Source of the DNA: Edaphobacter aggregans DSM 19364
Lineage (GTDB): Bacteria; Acidobacteriota; Terriglobia; Terriglobales; Acidobacteriaceae
Length of the DNA: 64,000 nt
Assembly: GCF_000745965.1 (NCBI RefSeq)
Contig: NZ_JQKI01000001.1
Span: forward strand, 310,087-374,086
Reading direction: 5' to 3'
The notes below the pieces were generated by a model. It ran no database searches. It worked only from the letters and a program-made list of their open reading frames with translations, and was not told where the DNA came from. Shown here in pieces: positions 15,979 through 25,118 of the stretch. Position numbers and translations under genes: made by a program. How positions within the stretch are numbered: position 1 is the stretch's first letter; every line of letters starts with the position of its first letter.

Positions 15979-18525
15979 GTGCCCTCGCTCGAATTAGTCC
16001 CACGGATTCCGTCGCCTCTCGCCGAAGCCAGCTCCGCCGCGCTGGAGTGGCCGCGCCTGCGCGACTCCCTCGCCGGGCGCACCTTTTCGCCGCTCGGCCG
16101 CGCGTGGGTGCTGGTGCTCGAACCCTCCGCCGATCAGGCCTGGATCGACGCGCAACACCAGCGCACAGAAGAGATGCGCGCGCTCTACGCCTCCGGCGGC
16201 AGCTTCGACTTCCACGGCCTCTTCGACCCCACCACGCTACTCGAGAAGGCGCGCATCGAGGGCTCGGCTCTGGAAGCATTGGAGATCCTCTCACTCATCA
16301 CCGTCGTCGAGCGCATCAACGCGTGGCGCGGCCTGATCGTCCCGCAGGGCGGCACGCAGCCGCGCGACTGGCCCGGCATCGCCGCGCTCTCGCTCCCCAT
16401 TCGCGACTCCGACCTGACGCCGCTGCTGCGCCAGCTTCGCGGCAAGATCGAGCCCGACGGCTCGCTCTCCGACGACGCCTCGCCCGAGCTACGCCGCATT
16501 CGCCGCGCCATGGAGCACCAGCGCCGCGCCATCGAAGAGAGCCTGCGCCGCTCGCTCGCGCGCCTCTCCGCCGAGGGCAGCACCCAGGACGCCGTCATCA
16601 CCATCCGCGGCGACCGCTTCGTCATCCCCGTGCGCGCCGAGTTCAAACGCAAGGTTCCGGGCGTCGTGCACGGCTCGTCCTCATCCGGCCAGACCGTCTT
16701 CGTCGAGCCGCTCGAGACGATCGAGCAGAACAACGAGCTCGTGCGCCTGCTCGACGAGGAGCAGTCGGAGATCCACCGCATCCTCGTCGCCATGACGCGT
16801 GCGCTCGCCGCCGATACACCGACGATCCTCGCGGGTGCGGCGATCCTCGCGGAGATCGAATCCCACGCCGCCCGCGCGCGCTTCGCCAATGACCTCCGCT
16901 GCACCCGCCCCGTCTTCACCGGCACAAATGCGGGTGCCCCACGTCTCGATTCTGAGACGTGGGTTTCGCAGGATGCCTCCGCAGGCACACACCTCTCTCT
17001 GACTTCGGCGCGTCACCCACTACTCGAGCTTCGCATGATCGCCGAAGCGCGCGCCGAAGGCACGGAGGCGAAGTCCCCAGTCCCGCTCACTGTTGCCCTC
17101 ACCAACGACGCGCGGCAGCTCATCATCAGCGGCCCGAACACCGGCGGCAAGACCGTCTCGCTCAAGACCATCGGCCTCCTCTCCCTGATGGCGCAGGCCG
17201 GAGTTCCCGTGCCTGCTGAAGAGGCGCGGCTGCCGCTCTTCACCGGCATCTTCGCCGACATCGGCGACGCGCAGTCGATCGAGCGCAACCTCTCGAGCTT
17301 CTCCGCGCACGTCGTCAACCTCGACCGCATCTCGCGCGAGGCCACCTCGTCGTCGCTCGTGCTGCTCGACGAACTCGGCTCCGCCACCGACCCCGAGGAG
17401 GGCGCAGCACTCGCGGTCGCCGTGGCGCAGCACTTCCTTCGCGCCCGCGTCTGGAGCTGCATCACCACGCACCTCACCTCGCTGAAGGTCTACGCCGCGA
17501 ACAACCCCGGCGTTTTGAATGCCGCCGTCGGGTTCGACCAGGAGACCCTGACCCCGACCTACCAGCTTCGCCTCGGCGTACCCGGCGCCTCCGCCGGCCT
17601 CAACATCGCCTCGCGTCTCGGCCTCTCGCCCGAGATCATCGCCGCGGCCCGCACACAGCTCTCCACCCAGACCGCCGACATCGCCGCCTTCCTCGACAGC
17701 CTGCACCAGCAGCTCACCGCGGTTGCCGAGGAACGCGAGTCCCTGAAGCAGCGCGAGCATGAACTATCTCGAGCAAAGATCCAGCTCGACCTCGAAGGCC
17801 GCGCCGAGGTCAAGGCGCGCACCAAGGAGCTCGAGAAGAAGCTGGAATCACTCATCAACGATTTCGAGTACCAGCTGCGCGAGTCCGTGAGGGCAATCGA
17901 CGACAAGGCCGTCGCGAAGAAGATCGCGCGCGACTCTGCCACCACGCTCGCCCGCGCACGGCGCGAGTTTGGCGAGCAGTTCAAATCTACCGTCGTCGCG
18001 CACATGACCGGCGCTGACAAAAACGACCCCAACGCGCAGCCGCACATCGTCAAAGGCGCAGGAGTCGGCGACCTCGTCAAACTGAAGTCGCTGGGCCGAC
18101 AGGCGCGCGTCGAACGCGTGATCGACGCAAAGACCTTCGAGGTCTCCATCGGCCCGATGAAGATGAAGGTCCCGATCGACGACATCGCCGAGGTCGAACA
18201 AGTGAAGGTGGTCACGCCGCTCGAAGCAGCACGCAAGCGCGGAGGCGTCACCGTCTCGACCGCCGAAGATCCCGACTACATGTCGTCGGAGATCAACGTC
18301 ATCGGCCGCACCGCCGACGAGGCCCACGACGAGGTGGCCCGCTTCCTCGACCGCGCCTTCCTCGCCGGCCTGCCGCGCATCCGCATCGTGCACGGCACCG
18401 GCATGGGCGTGCTTCGCCGCACGCTGCGCGACTACCTGCGCAGCCACCCGCACGTCGCCAACATCACCGAGCCACCACAGAACCAGGGCGGACAAGGTGC
18501 CACTGAGGTCGAGCTACGGCAGTGA
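15979..18525 (+). CDS. mutS2: Endonuclease MutS2
   Basis: MutS2 is a MutS-like ATPase with a nuclease tail; in bacteria it suppresses homologous recombination or rescues collided ribosomes. The ~848-residue protein has a core domain (residues ~1-350), a Walker A loop SGPNTGGKTVSLKT, Walker B LVLLDELGSATDPEEG, a coiled coil (~550-640) and a C-terminal Smr domain (INVIGRTADEAHDEV...IVHGTGMGVLR) with the nuclease-associated motif. No in-frame ATG exists; GTG 15979 fits the family start and a GATAAT lies just upstream, so the mRNA may be leaderless. Residues ~315-335 are an unusual insert encoded by a palindromic repeat (16921-16989), just before the conserved THLSLTSARHPLLEL. Confidence 0.92.
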   Translation: MPSLELVPRIPSPLAEASSAALEWPRLRDSLAGRTFSPLGRAWVLVLEPSADQAWIDAQHQRTEEMRALYASGGSFDFHGLFDPTTLLEKARIEGSALEALEILSLITVVERINAWRGLIVPQGGTQPRDWPGIAALSLPIRDSDLTPLLRQLRGKIEPDGSLSDDASPELRRIRRAMEHQRRAIEESLRRSLARLSAEGSTQDAVITIRGDRFVIPVRAEFKRKVPGVVHGSSSSGQTVFVEPLETIEQNNELVRLLDEEQSEIHRILVAMTRALAADTPTILAGAAILAEIESHAARARFANDLRCTRPVFTGTNAGAPRLDSETWVSQDASAGTHLSLTSARHPLLELRMIAEARAEGTEAKSPVPLTVALTNDARQLIISGPNTGGKTVSLKTIGLLSLMAQAGVPVPAEEARLPLFTGIFADIGDAQSIERNLSSFSAHVVNLDRISREATSSSLVLLDELGSATDPEEGAALAVAVAQHFLRARVWSCITTHLTSLKVYAANNPGVLNAAVGFDQETLTPTYQLRLGVPGASAGLNIASRLGLSPEIIAAARTQLSTQTADIAAFLDSLHQQLTAVAEERESLKQREHELSRAKIQLDLEGRAEVKARTKELEKKLESLINDFEYQLRESVRAIDDKAVAKKIARDSATTLARARREFGEQFKSTVVAHMTGADKNDPNAQPHIVKGAGVGDLVKLKSLGRQARVERVIDAKTFEVSIGPMKMKVPIDDIAEVEQVKVVTPLEAARKRGGVTVSTAEDPDYMSSEINVIGRTADEAHDEVARFLDRAFLAGLPRIRIVHGTGMGVLRRTLRDYLRSHPHVANITEPPQNQGGQGATEVELRQ
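16921..16989. repeat. Palindromic element inserted in frame in mutS2
   Basis: A 10-bp stem (CCCACGTCTC at 16938-16947, GAGACGTGGG at 16954-16963, loop GATTCT) lies within a segment bounded by direct repeats GGCACA (16921-16926 and 16984-16989), a period of 63 bases or 21 codons. It encodes NAGAPRLDSETWVSQDASA-like residues that are not part of the MutS2 fold as I know it. Confidence 0.7.
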
Positions 18526-18581
18526 TCTTTGAGCTGCGCTTCGCGTCAAAGGCGCGACTGAAGTGGAACGACGGCAGTAAT

Positions 18582-20168
18582 CTAACGCCTGAACACTACT
18601 TTCGCCCCCGACTGCGGCACCCGACATACAAAGCTCGCTGCATCCGTCGTGCTCCCCTTGCCGGCATACACTGCCATCTGTGGATACGGGCACAGCGGGC
18701 GCGTGCGATCCACGTGTCCCTGAGCCTTGTGCGAAGCCACGATCCTCTCCGGCGCCTCATCTTTTTCCACCCAGCGCTCCATCGCCAAGACTGCGTCGAA
18801 CGTATCCGGCCCCGGACCTCCGCCGCAGTGCTGCATCCCCGGCACCAGGAACAGGCGCGCGAACTCCGGCGTCTTCGCTCCCGTGATCCCCACCACCTGG
18901 CGGTAGTAGTGGATCGTGTTCAACGCCGAGATATCCGGGTCGCTGAGCCCGTGATAAAGAATCAGCCTGCCGCGGCGGCGCGCGAACGGCCGCAGGTCAG
19001 CGTCCACTGCGTCGAGCGCCGGGGCCAGCTTTGATAGAGCTGCCTTATCGCGGTCATAATCAAAATTCATAGCGTCGTACTTCGCATTGCCCATCACCAT
19101 GTAGCGGAAGAAGCCATCTGCGGCCTTCCAGTGCGTCGCCTGAAACGGCGCCGAGCCCGTCACCCACGACGACCACCCTCCCGAGCCAGCCTCGCCGCCC
19201 GGAAGCAGTCCGGGAAAGATCAGCCTGCCTTCGTCGTCCTTCATCCCCGCCCATATCTTCCTCACCGCCTCCACCTGCTTCGGCGTGTAGCAGTTCACCG
19301 GGTCCTCGCCTTCCCTGCACGCCAGCACCGCAGGATCGACGTGGCACGCCATCGGATCATCCAGAACTCCATCGGCAAACCCATCGCTGGCGTCGCAGGC
19401 ACGGTTCACCGCATCGGCCAGCAGCTTCACCTTCGCCGGAGGAATGTAGCTCTCCGGATCCTTCAACGTGGACTGCGCGTAGTAGAGGTGCGCGCCGGCG
19501 TAGAGGCTCGTCCAGTTGTACGCCGGGTCTCCCGCAACGATGCCGTCGAAGTCTGCCGGATACCGCTGCGCCTCCATCAGCCCCTGTCCGCCGCCCTTCG
19601 AGCAGCCCACGTAGTACGAGTGCTCCTGCGGCCTGCCATAGAACGCCGCAACGATCTGCTTGCCATGCGCTGTCGTCAGGTGCAGTGCCCGGTGTCCGAA
19701 GTCCTCCACCAGTCCGGGCTCGCCGAGCGACCAGCTGGAATCGAAGCCCTGGCCCGGGATCGCCACATGGCCTGTGTTCGTGCTCGCCGTCGCGTTCCCC
19801 CGTCGCAGCGCATTCAGCATCGCGCCGTAGGGGATCGTTCCCGCCATGCCGCCGTTGCCCACCACCTCAAACCGTCCGGTCCACTTCGCGAGCGGCAGCC
19901 ACACCTCGAAGCTCACGGCTGGCTTCGACACCCCGGCGACGCGGCAGAACGCCGGTTGGTTGCGAACAGCATTCGCCGCGCCCGGCGGAATCCACGAGCC
20001 CGCCTCCACTACCGCCGCTGACTCGATCGTCGTCTCGTCGAGGCGAACCGCAGTGAGCTTCGCGCACTCGCTCGTCCGGCCCTGGCCCATCGCATGCGCC
20101 GCGCCCGCCGCCAGCAACATTGCACCCAGCACCCAACGTCCCGGCCTCATCCCCCAGCGCGCCTTCAT
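18582..20168 (-). CDS. Secreted tannase/feruloyl esterase family protein
   Basis: These serine hydrolases cleave esters of plant phenolics such as gallate or ferulate. The 528-residue protein has a signal peptide (residues ~1-28, ending AHAMG) and the nucleophile motif YYVGCSKGGGQGL (GxSxG with the preceding cysteine). Further on come the calcium-loop-like acidic segment DASDGFADGVLDDP and the C-terminal acid/histidine region SDPDIS...GHVDRTRPLCPYP, whose cysteine pairs with the one near the catalytic serine. ATG 20168 is chosen because GGGAGG lies just upstream; the open frame extends further. It is a stand-alone gene convergent with mutS2. Substrate is not predictable. Confidence 0.9.
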   Translation of the reverse strand: MKARWGMRPGRWVLGAMLLAAGAAHAMGQGRTSECAKLTAVRLDETTIESAAVVEAGSWIPPGAANAVRNQPAFCRVAGVSKPAVSFEVWLPLAKWTGRFEVVGNGGMAGTIPYGAMLNALRRGNATASTNTGHVAIPGQGFDSSWSLGEPGLVEDFGHRALHLTTAHGKQIVAAFYGRPQEHSYYVGCSKGGGQGLMEAQRYPADFDGIVAGDPAYNWTSLYAGAHLYYAQSTLKDPESYIPPAKVKLLADAVNRACDASDGFADGVLDDPMACHVDPAVLACREGEDPVNCYTPKQVEAVRKIWAGMKDDEGRLIFPGLLPGGEAGSGGWSSWVTGSAPFQATHWKAADGFFRYMVMGNAKYDAMNFDYDRDKAALSKLAPALDAVDADLRPFARRRGRLILYHGLSDPDISALNTIHYYRQVVGITGAKTPEFARLFLVPGMQHCGGGPGPDTFDAVLAMERWVEKDEAPERIVASHKAQGHVDRTRPLCPYPQMAVYAGKGSTTDAASFVCRVPQSGAKVVFRR

Positions 20169-20258
20169 CGTCCTCCCATGCATTGGGGTCGATTGTAGCG
20201 TCCCTCTCCCGCAACGCCAGAGCCTTGTTTCGCCGCCATGTTGCGATAGGCTTGCAGT

Positions 20259-20981
20259 ATGCCCAAGCCAGGACTCTGCGGCCTTCTTTTGTCCATCGCG
20301 CTCGTCTGCACCGCTGGCGCCCAACAGGTAAGCTTCCACATCACGCCGCTGCAGCCCGTCGCCGAGCTGCGTACCGCCGCGCTCAAGGCAGAGCCGCCGC
20401 ACGAGCAGGGAAGCTTCCGCCCCTCAGACCTCGTCGAGGTGGTGAAGCTCGACCCCACCATCAAGCTCGACATCCGCTACGCCACCACAAACAACTTCCT
20501 CGGCACGCCGGTCTACACCCAGGCGCGGGCCTTCCTGCAGCGCCCCGCCGCCGAGGCCGTCGTTCGCGCTAATCAAAGCCTGAAGGCGCATGGATACGGA
20601 CTTATCCTGCACGACGGCTACCGCCCCTGGTACATCACGAAGATCTTCTGGGACGCCACGCCGGACCCTCAGAAGATCTTTGTCGCCGATCCCGCGGAAG
20701 GCTCGAAGCACAACCGCGGCTGTGCCATCGACCTCTCGCTCTACGATCTGAAGACCGGCCAAGAGGTGGTGATGCCCAGCGGGTACGACGAGATGACCGA
20801 TCGCGCCTACGCCGACTACCCCGGCGGAAGCGCCGACGAGCGCGCCCGGCGAGCGCTTCTTCGCCAGGCGATGGAAGAGCAGGGCTTCGCCGTGATCCCC
20901 CACGAGTGGTGGCACTTCGACTACAAGGACTGGAGAGAGTACGGCATCCAGAACCTCCGCTTCGAAGACCTTGGCAAGTAG
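20259..20981 (+). CDS. Exported D-alanyl-D-alanine dipeptidase (VanX/DdpX family)
   Basis: This zinc peptidase family hydrolyses D-Ala-D-Ala. The 240-residue protein has a signal peptide (1-21) and the zinc motifs SKHNRGCAIDLSLYD (SxHxxGxAxD) and HEWWHFDY (ExxH); upstream are LHDGYRPW and IRYATTNNFLGTPVY, both typical. With its signal peptide it probably acts in peptidoglycan turnover or in using D-Ala-D-Ala as a nutrient, not in glycopeptide resistance, since no vanH or vanA is nearby. It converges with the L,D-transpeptidase gene, 4 bp between stops, so both neighbours act on the cell wall. Confidence 0.9.
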   Translation: MPKPGLCGLLLSIALVCTAGAQQVSFHITPLQPVAELRTAALKAEPPHEQGSFRPSDLVEVVKLDPTIKLDIRYATTNNFLGTPVYTQARAFLQRPAAEAVVRANQSLKAHGYGLILHDGYRPWYITKIFWDATPDPQKIFVADPAEGSKHNRGCAIDLSLYDLKTGQEVVMPSGYDEMTDRAYADYPGGSADERARRALLRQAMEEQGFAVIPHEWWHFDYKDWREYGIQNLRFEDLGK

Positions 20982-20985
20982 CAGC

Positions 20986-21786
20986 TCAACGACCAGGCAC
21001 ACCTGGTAGGGTCACGATCAGCGGCAACTTCCACTGTTTCATCACCTGCGCAAACTCGCCTGCCGTCAGTTGCACCAGCAGAGGCCTGCGCTTTGGATCG
21101 AGCCATCGCAACAGCACCTCAAGCTCAGCCGGGGCCATCGCAGTACATCCTGCAGTGCCGTGTCCTGCTCCCTGCCAGATATGAAGAAAGATGCACGACC
21201 CTCCTCCCTGTACCGGTTGCTTCGACTGCGGCCCCGCGATCCCGTTGTGGTCCACAACGATGCCCCAGCGATAGGCTTCCCCCGTATTGCGCATGTGCTC
21301 CGAGCTTTTCCAGTCAGGCCTGACGGTCGATCGATCCACGATGCGGTTGTAGTACTTCGAGCCCGTATCGTCGACACACTCCACCGTCGAAGTCAGCTCC
21401 AGGTAAGGCATCTTCGATCCGTTCAGCGGGCCGGAAGCGTAGCCAAAGGCAGTGCCCAGTTGAAACACTCCCGCGGGGGACTTGCCATCGCCCTCTCGTT
21501 TCACTGGATCATCAGGCCTGCGGTCAGCCGCGACTGCAGCCACTCCTGACCCCCAGCCCAGGCCATGCCTCCCGACCACGATAGCGATTGAGTCCCCTAC
21601 CGGCTGCCACGCCTCGCGTGTTGAAGCCCGCTCGTAACGCTGCAGCCTCCCGTCGACCGCATCCCACGCCGCAGTCGTCACTACGATCATCTGGGTAGAC
21701 TGCGCGGCCACGTCGTTTGCCTTCGCATAACTGATTCCGGAGGTCATCGCAATCATGGCGCAGCACACCGCAAGCATCGCTCTCAT
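20986..21786 (-). CDS. Exported L,D-transpeptidase-fold (YkuD-like) protein
   Basis: The 266-residue protein carries a signal peptide (1-22) and the catalytic motif IFLHIWQGAGHGTAGCTAM, with the active-site histidine and cysteine of the YkuD fold. Such enzymes form 3-3 crosslinks in peptidoglycan or attach proteins to it. The stretch REGDGKSPAGVFQLG is also typical of this subgroup (DPxKREGDGxTPxG). It is divergent from nothing close and convergent with the D-Ala-D-Ala dipeptidase gene. The exact reaction cannot be told from sequence. Confidence 0.87.
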   Translation of the reverse strand: MRAMLAVCCAMIAMTSGISYAKANDVAAQSTQMIVVTTAAWDAVDGRLQRYERASTREAWQPVGDSIAIVVGRHGLGWGSGVAAVAADRRPDDPVKREGDGKSPAGVFQLGTAFGYASGPLNGSKMPYLELTSTVECVDDTGSKYYNRIVDRSTVRPDWKSSEHMRNTGEAYRWGIVVDHNGIAGPQSKQPVQGGGSCIFLHIWQGAGHGTAGCTAMAPAELEVLLRWLDPKRRPLLVQLTAGEFAQVMKQWKLPLIVTLPGVPGR

Positions 21787-21811
21787 ACGAGGCAGTGTAA
21801 GCTACCGGACC

Positions 21812-22825
21812 TCATCGCACGGGTGCGTAGCCCACGTCGCGGTGCTGGCCCGCGGTGATCTCCTTCCACAGATCCCACAGGAACTTCACCACCGAGATGG
21901 CCAGCGCGACCTTGAAGGCGAAGGTGATGCCCGCGTTGATCCCCGCCAGCGACCGCAGGTTCTCCGCCGAGATCTCCGTCCCCGCCACAAAGAACGTCCG
22001 GACCTGCACCATCACCACCAGGATCAGGATCCCCATCGCATTCACCGCCAGTTTCAGCCAGCCGCGCACGCGCCGCAGAGAAGGCAGCAGAATTGCAATC
22101 TTCAACGGCAGCATCGCGATCAGCAGCCCCACGATCTGCCAGTAGAAGACGTGCCACTCCGGAGTCAGCCCGAACGGCGTCCCGTTCACCACCTTCGCGC
22201 CCGGCCCGATGATCAGGTACGGATGATTCGGCACCGCGAGCAGCCAGACCACGATCAACACGCTCACGATCAGGTCCGCCACGCCGTTCGCCAGCGAGTG
22301 CTTCTTCTGCCCCGGCTCCAGCTCCGGAAGATCGCGCACGGTCCACCTCGGCAGCATCAGCTTCGGGACGTAACTGCCCTGCGCGTACTCGAAGACCGCG
22401 AAGCCCAGCGTGATTACGCCCCAGAACGTCAGCGCAACCGCCGGGAAGTGAGCAGCCGCGGCCCCGATCCTCTGCCCCAGGTCCTGCCCCGAGCCCGACT
22501 GCACAATCGCCGCCACCAGTTGCACTACAGAGTACGCCGCCAGCACCAGCGGAAAGCTGCGCTTCAGCGTGTACGAGTAGAAGGGAAACAGCTGCGGACC
22601 GATGAGGAAGTGCTGCGGCCCGTAGCGCGCCGCCACCAGCACTGGCATTCCGTGCGCCTCCAGCACCTGGGCCACCTCGGCCTCGGTCAGCGGACGGCCT
22701 GCGGCGTCCTCGCGGCCTTCAATCTCCGCCTCAAGATTGGCCCTCAGCTCGGCCAGCGTGTCGGCGCGGCCGCGCACCGGAAGATGCTCTCCAACTGCCT
22801 GCAGATAACGCTCCAGAAGCTCCAT
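21812..22825 (-). CDS. HAAS-domain multi-pass membrane protein
   Basis: The N-terminal ~70 residues (MELLERYLQAVGEHLP...AEVAQVLEAHG) match the HAAS/DUF1700-type helical module found in proteins encoded next to PadR regulators. It is followed by about six hydrophobic segments. The 337-residue product is probably an inner-membrane sensor or transport-related protein; in other bacteria such proteins act with the PadR partner in envelope stress. The start is 2 bp after the padR stop, so they form an operon. No catalytic motif is visible. Confidence 0.8.
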   Translation of the reverse strand: MELLERYLQAVGEHLPVRGRADTLAELRANLEAEIEGREDAAGRPLTEAEVAQVLEAHGMPVLVAARYGPQHFLIGPQLFPFYSYTLKRSFPLVLAAYSVVQLVAAIVQSGSGQDLGQRIGAAAAHFPAVALTFWGVITLGFAVFEYAQGSYVPKLMLPRWTVRDLPELEPGQKKHSLANGVADLIVSVLIVVWLLAVPNHPYLIIGPGAKVVNGTPFGLTPEWHVFYWQIVGLLIAMLPLKIAILLPSLRRVRGWLKLAVNAMGILILVVMVQVRTFFVAGTEISAENLRSLAGINAGITFAFKVALAISVVKFLWDLWKEITAGQHRDVGYAPVR

Positions 22826-22827
22826 CG

Positions 22828-23226
22828 CTATCTCTCCTTATCGACCTTCTCCCCTTGCACGATCCTGCCCAGCGAGTCGTTGATCCCGTTCCACTCCGCC
22901 AGCAGAAGCCCCAGAATTCGCTCGCCCTCCGCAGAGAGCCGGTAGAAGCGCTTGTTGCGCCGCTCCTCCTCGCGCCACTCGCTGGTCAGCAGCCCCTGGG
23001 TCTCCAGACGGCGCAGCAGCGGGTACAGCGTGCTCTCCTCGATCTCCAGTCCCGCCTCGGCCAGCGACTTGCGCAGCGTATAGCCGTAGTGCTCTGCCCG
23101 CAGCTGCGCCAGCACCGCCAGCACCAGGCAGCCGCGTCGCAGCTCCAGCCGCAGCGAGTCAAACAGCTCGCCGCCAGCCTGTCCACCGCCCGCTCCGTTC
23201 ACGCCGTCTTTGATCGCTGGTCCCAT
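22828..23226 (-). CDS. PadR-family transcriptional regulator
   Basis: The ~132-residue protein has the PadR winged helix: ELRRGCLVLAVLAQL, YGYTLRKSLAEAGLEIEESTLYPLLRRLETQGLL and the wing SEWREEERRNKRFYRLSAEGE. The C-terminal helix for dimerisation is short, as in the 110-140-residue subgroup. I start at ATG 23226 because the upstream part of the frame falls in an operator-like palindrome. It is co-transcribed with the HAAS membrane protein and probably represses the pair. Confidence 0.88.
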   Translation of the reverse strand: MGPAIKDGVNGAGGGQAGGELFDSLRLELRRGCLVLAVLAQLRAEHYGYTLRKSLAEAGLEIEESTLYPLLRRLETQGLLTSEWREEERRNKRFYRLSAEGERILGLLLAEWNGINDSLGRIVQGEKVDKER

Positions 23227-23263
23227 ACACTGTACGAAACATACTGTATGACAAACAGTGTAC
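23226..23263. promoter_or_regulatory. Nested palindrome at the padR start, probable auto-operator
   Basis: ACACTGT (23227-23233) and ACAGTGT (23255-23261) form an inverted repeat centred at 23244. Inside it is CATACTGTATG (23240-23250), itself a palindrome. Two nested symmetric sites at a PadR gene start suggest cooperative dimer binding and autorepression. Confidence 0.7.
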
Positions 23264-23403
23264 GGCGTCAAGTATAGGCCCCATTTTTTCTTTCAAGCCT
23301 TGCAAGCCTATTGGAACCAGTGCGATAGCCGCCTACCAAAGGAAATGCGCCGCGGCCGTGGGAGGGTCCCACTTCAACAGATCATCGTCTCAGGAGGAAT
23401 AGC

Positions 23404-24600
23404 TCAGCTCGCCTCCTCCACAGCCACTCCAAGCTTCGTCGGCCCATCGCTGTCCCGTTTGCGAAGCCAGAGATTCATCGGCTCCGCGTACAGCCTTGCG
23501 AGGATCCATCCCACAACGCCAGCGCAGACGATCACAGCCGCAAACAGCAAGGGCACACCGCGCATCGGCTTACCCGCACGCACGAAGACTGCGAACAGCC
23601 CCAGCACCACAAACATGTGGGTCAGGTATATCTCGTAGCTCAACTGTCCCAGAGCGAGCAGCGGACCAAGCACTCGTGGCGAGCGCCACCCGGACTGTGC
23701 AGCCGTCGCGATCACAAGGCAAGTACCCACAGCAAGCACACTCATGTCCAGCCCGTTACGCCCCAGTCCCCGCGCATTGGCCTTGATCGAAAAGCAAAGA
23801 ATAAAGATCAGCAGCCCCGATCCCAGCGCAGCGCAGACCGCGATCCAGCGCTTCGACAGTTTCGTGCTCCCCAAAGCGATCGCCGTCAGGCAGCCCATCG
23901 CGATCGCATCCATGCCTCCCATGTAGGAGTACTCCCGCCAAACAGGATTCGGATTGAAGGCGATTGCCCGCGCAAAGGGCCCGGCGATCACGAACGCCAG
24001 GAGCACAGGAACCAGAAACCGCGTGCGCTTTGAGAGTAAAGCGGCCAGCGGAAAGAAGAGATAAAACATCTCCTCCACCGAGAGCGACCACAGAATGTCC
24101 CAGTTGCCAGGAAGATAGCCGCGCGTCGCCTCCAGCACGTTGATGCGGAACGTCAACGCCGCAAGCACCGCATGCCACAGTCCACCCACCTTCTGCGAGA
24201 CGACGTACCCCTGGGCGCCCACTATATGTAGCGTCAGGAGCACAACCAGCAGAAGCAGCATCAGCGGAGCGATGCGCGCAAAGCGCAGCGTGTAGAACTC
24301 CTTCGCCGACACTTTGTCAGGAAAGCTCCAACGCCGCATGCTCGTTGAGGTGATCAGGTAGCCGGAAACCGCAAAGAAAATCTGGACGCCATACTGCCCG
24401 TTCCACACCAGCGACGACGTAAGCTGCGGTGGCAGGCCCTTCGTGTATGGAACCCTCGCGAGCAACAGCCGCATGTTGACGTGATTCATCAACACGAAGA
24501 AGATCGATAGTCCACGCAGCAGGTCAATACCATCGATGCGTGTCCAGCTGCGCCCCGCGACACCCGTTTCTGTCAAAGCCACCCATGCAGTATCCGGCAT
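23404..24600 (-). CDS. Acyltransferase family 3 membrane protein (OafA/YrhL-like)
   Basis: The ~398-residue protein has about ten hydrophobic segments and the family motifs IDGIDLLRGLSIFFVLMNHV (active-site His) and FFAVSGYLIT, with R-x10-H-type spacing. NWDILWSLSVEEMFYLFFPL is also typical. Such enzymes O-acylate sugars of lipopolysaccharide, exopolysaccharide or other envelope molecules. ATG 24600 is a plausible start, though its ribosome site is weak; the frame continues upstream into the divergent Nudix gene. No glycan gene cluster is next to it, so the acceptor is unknown. Confidence 0.87.
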   Translation of the reverse strand: MPDTAWVALTETGVAGRSWTRIDGIDLLRGLSIFFVLMNHVNMRLLLARVPYTKGLPPQLTSSLVWNGQYGVQIFFAVSGYLITSTSMRRWSFPDKVSAKEFYTLRFARIAPLMLLLLVVLLTLHIVGAQGYVVSQKVGGLWHAVLAALTFRINVLEATRGYLPGNWDILWSLSVEEMFYLFFPLAALLSKRTRFLVPVLLAFVIAGPFARAIAFNPNPVWREYSYMGGMDAIAMGCLTAIALGSTKLSKRWIAVCAALGSGLLIFILCFSIKANARGLGRNGLDMSVLAVGTCLVIATAAQSGWRSPRVLGPLLALGQLSYEIYLTHMFVVLGLFAVFVRAGKPMRGVPLLFAAVIVCAGVVGWILARLYAEPMNLWLRKRDSDGPTKLGVAVEEAS

Positions 24601-24635
24601 GGCACGCGCCGCATCAATCTTTTGAAGGAGTACCC

Positions 24636-25118
24636 ATGCCGAAGCAGAGCGCAGGCCTGTTGATGTACCGCCACCGCAACGCCGCCCTCGAGGTCTTCCT
24701 CGTCCACCCCGGCGGCCCCTTTTGGGCGAAGAAGGATCTCGGCGCATGGACCATTCCCAAGGGCGAGTACACCGCCGGCGAGCCGCCCCTCGACGCCGCG
24801 CGGCGTGAGTTCACCGAGGAGACCGGCTTCCCCGCGCAGGGAAACTTTCTTGAGCTCGGAACGATCAAACAGGCAGGCGGAAAGCTCGTCTCTGTCTGGG
24901 CCTTCGAGGGCGACTGCGACCCCACCGCGCTCGTCAGCGGCACCTTCCAGATGGAGTGGCCGCCGCGCTCTGGCCGCCGGGCCGAGTTCCCCGAGGTCGA
25001 TCGCGGCGCCTGGTTCTCGCTCACTGAAGCGCGCACACGCATCCTCGAGAGTCAGCAGCCCGTGCTCGATCTCCTCCTCGACAGACTCTCCGCAGCGGAG
25101 CCGGAGAACGTCTCATGA
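24636..25118 (+). CDS. Nudix hydrolase
   Basis: Nudix enzymes cleave nucleoside diphosphates linked to another group. The Nudix box is intact in GEYTAGEPPLDAARREFTEETGF (residues ~48-70), with the REFTEETG metal-binding core. The preamble MPKQSAGLLMYRHRN...WTIPKGEY resembles NTP pyrophosphohydrolases of the diadenosine-polyphosphate type. Start ATG 24636 has GAAGGAG upstream. The gene overlaps the following thpR by four bases (ATGA), so both proteins are translationally coupled; both act on nucleotide or RNA phosphodiester chemistry. Confidence 0.9.
   Translation: MPKQSAGLLMYRHRNAALEVFLVHPGGPFWAKKDLGAWTIPKGEYTAGEPPLDAARREFTEETGFPAQGNFLELGTIKQAGGKLVSVWAFEGDCDPTALVSGTFQMEWPPRSGRRAEFPEVDRGAWFSLTEARTRILESQQPVLDLLLDRLSAAEPENVS

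Noticed and set aside
20259-20981. Vancomycin-resistance VanX
   Set aside because: A signal peptide is present and no vanH/vanA/vanRS genes are nearby, so a peptidoglycan or nutrient role is more likely.
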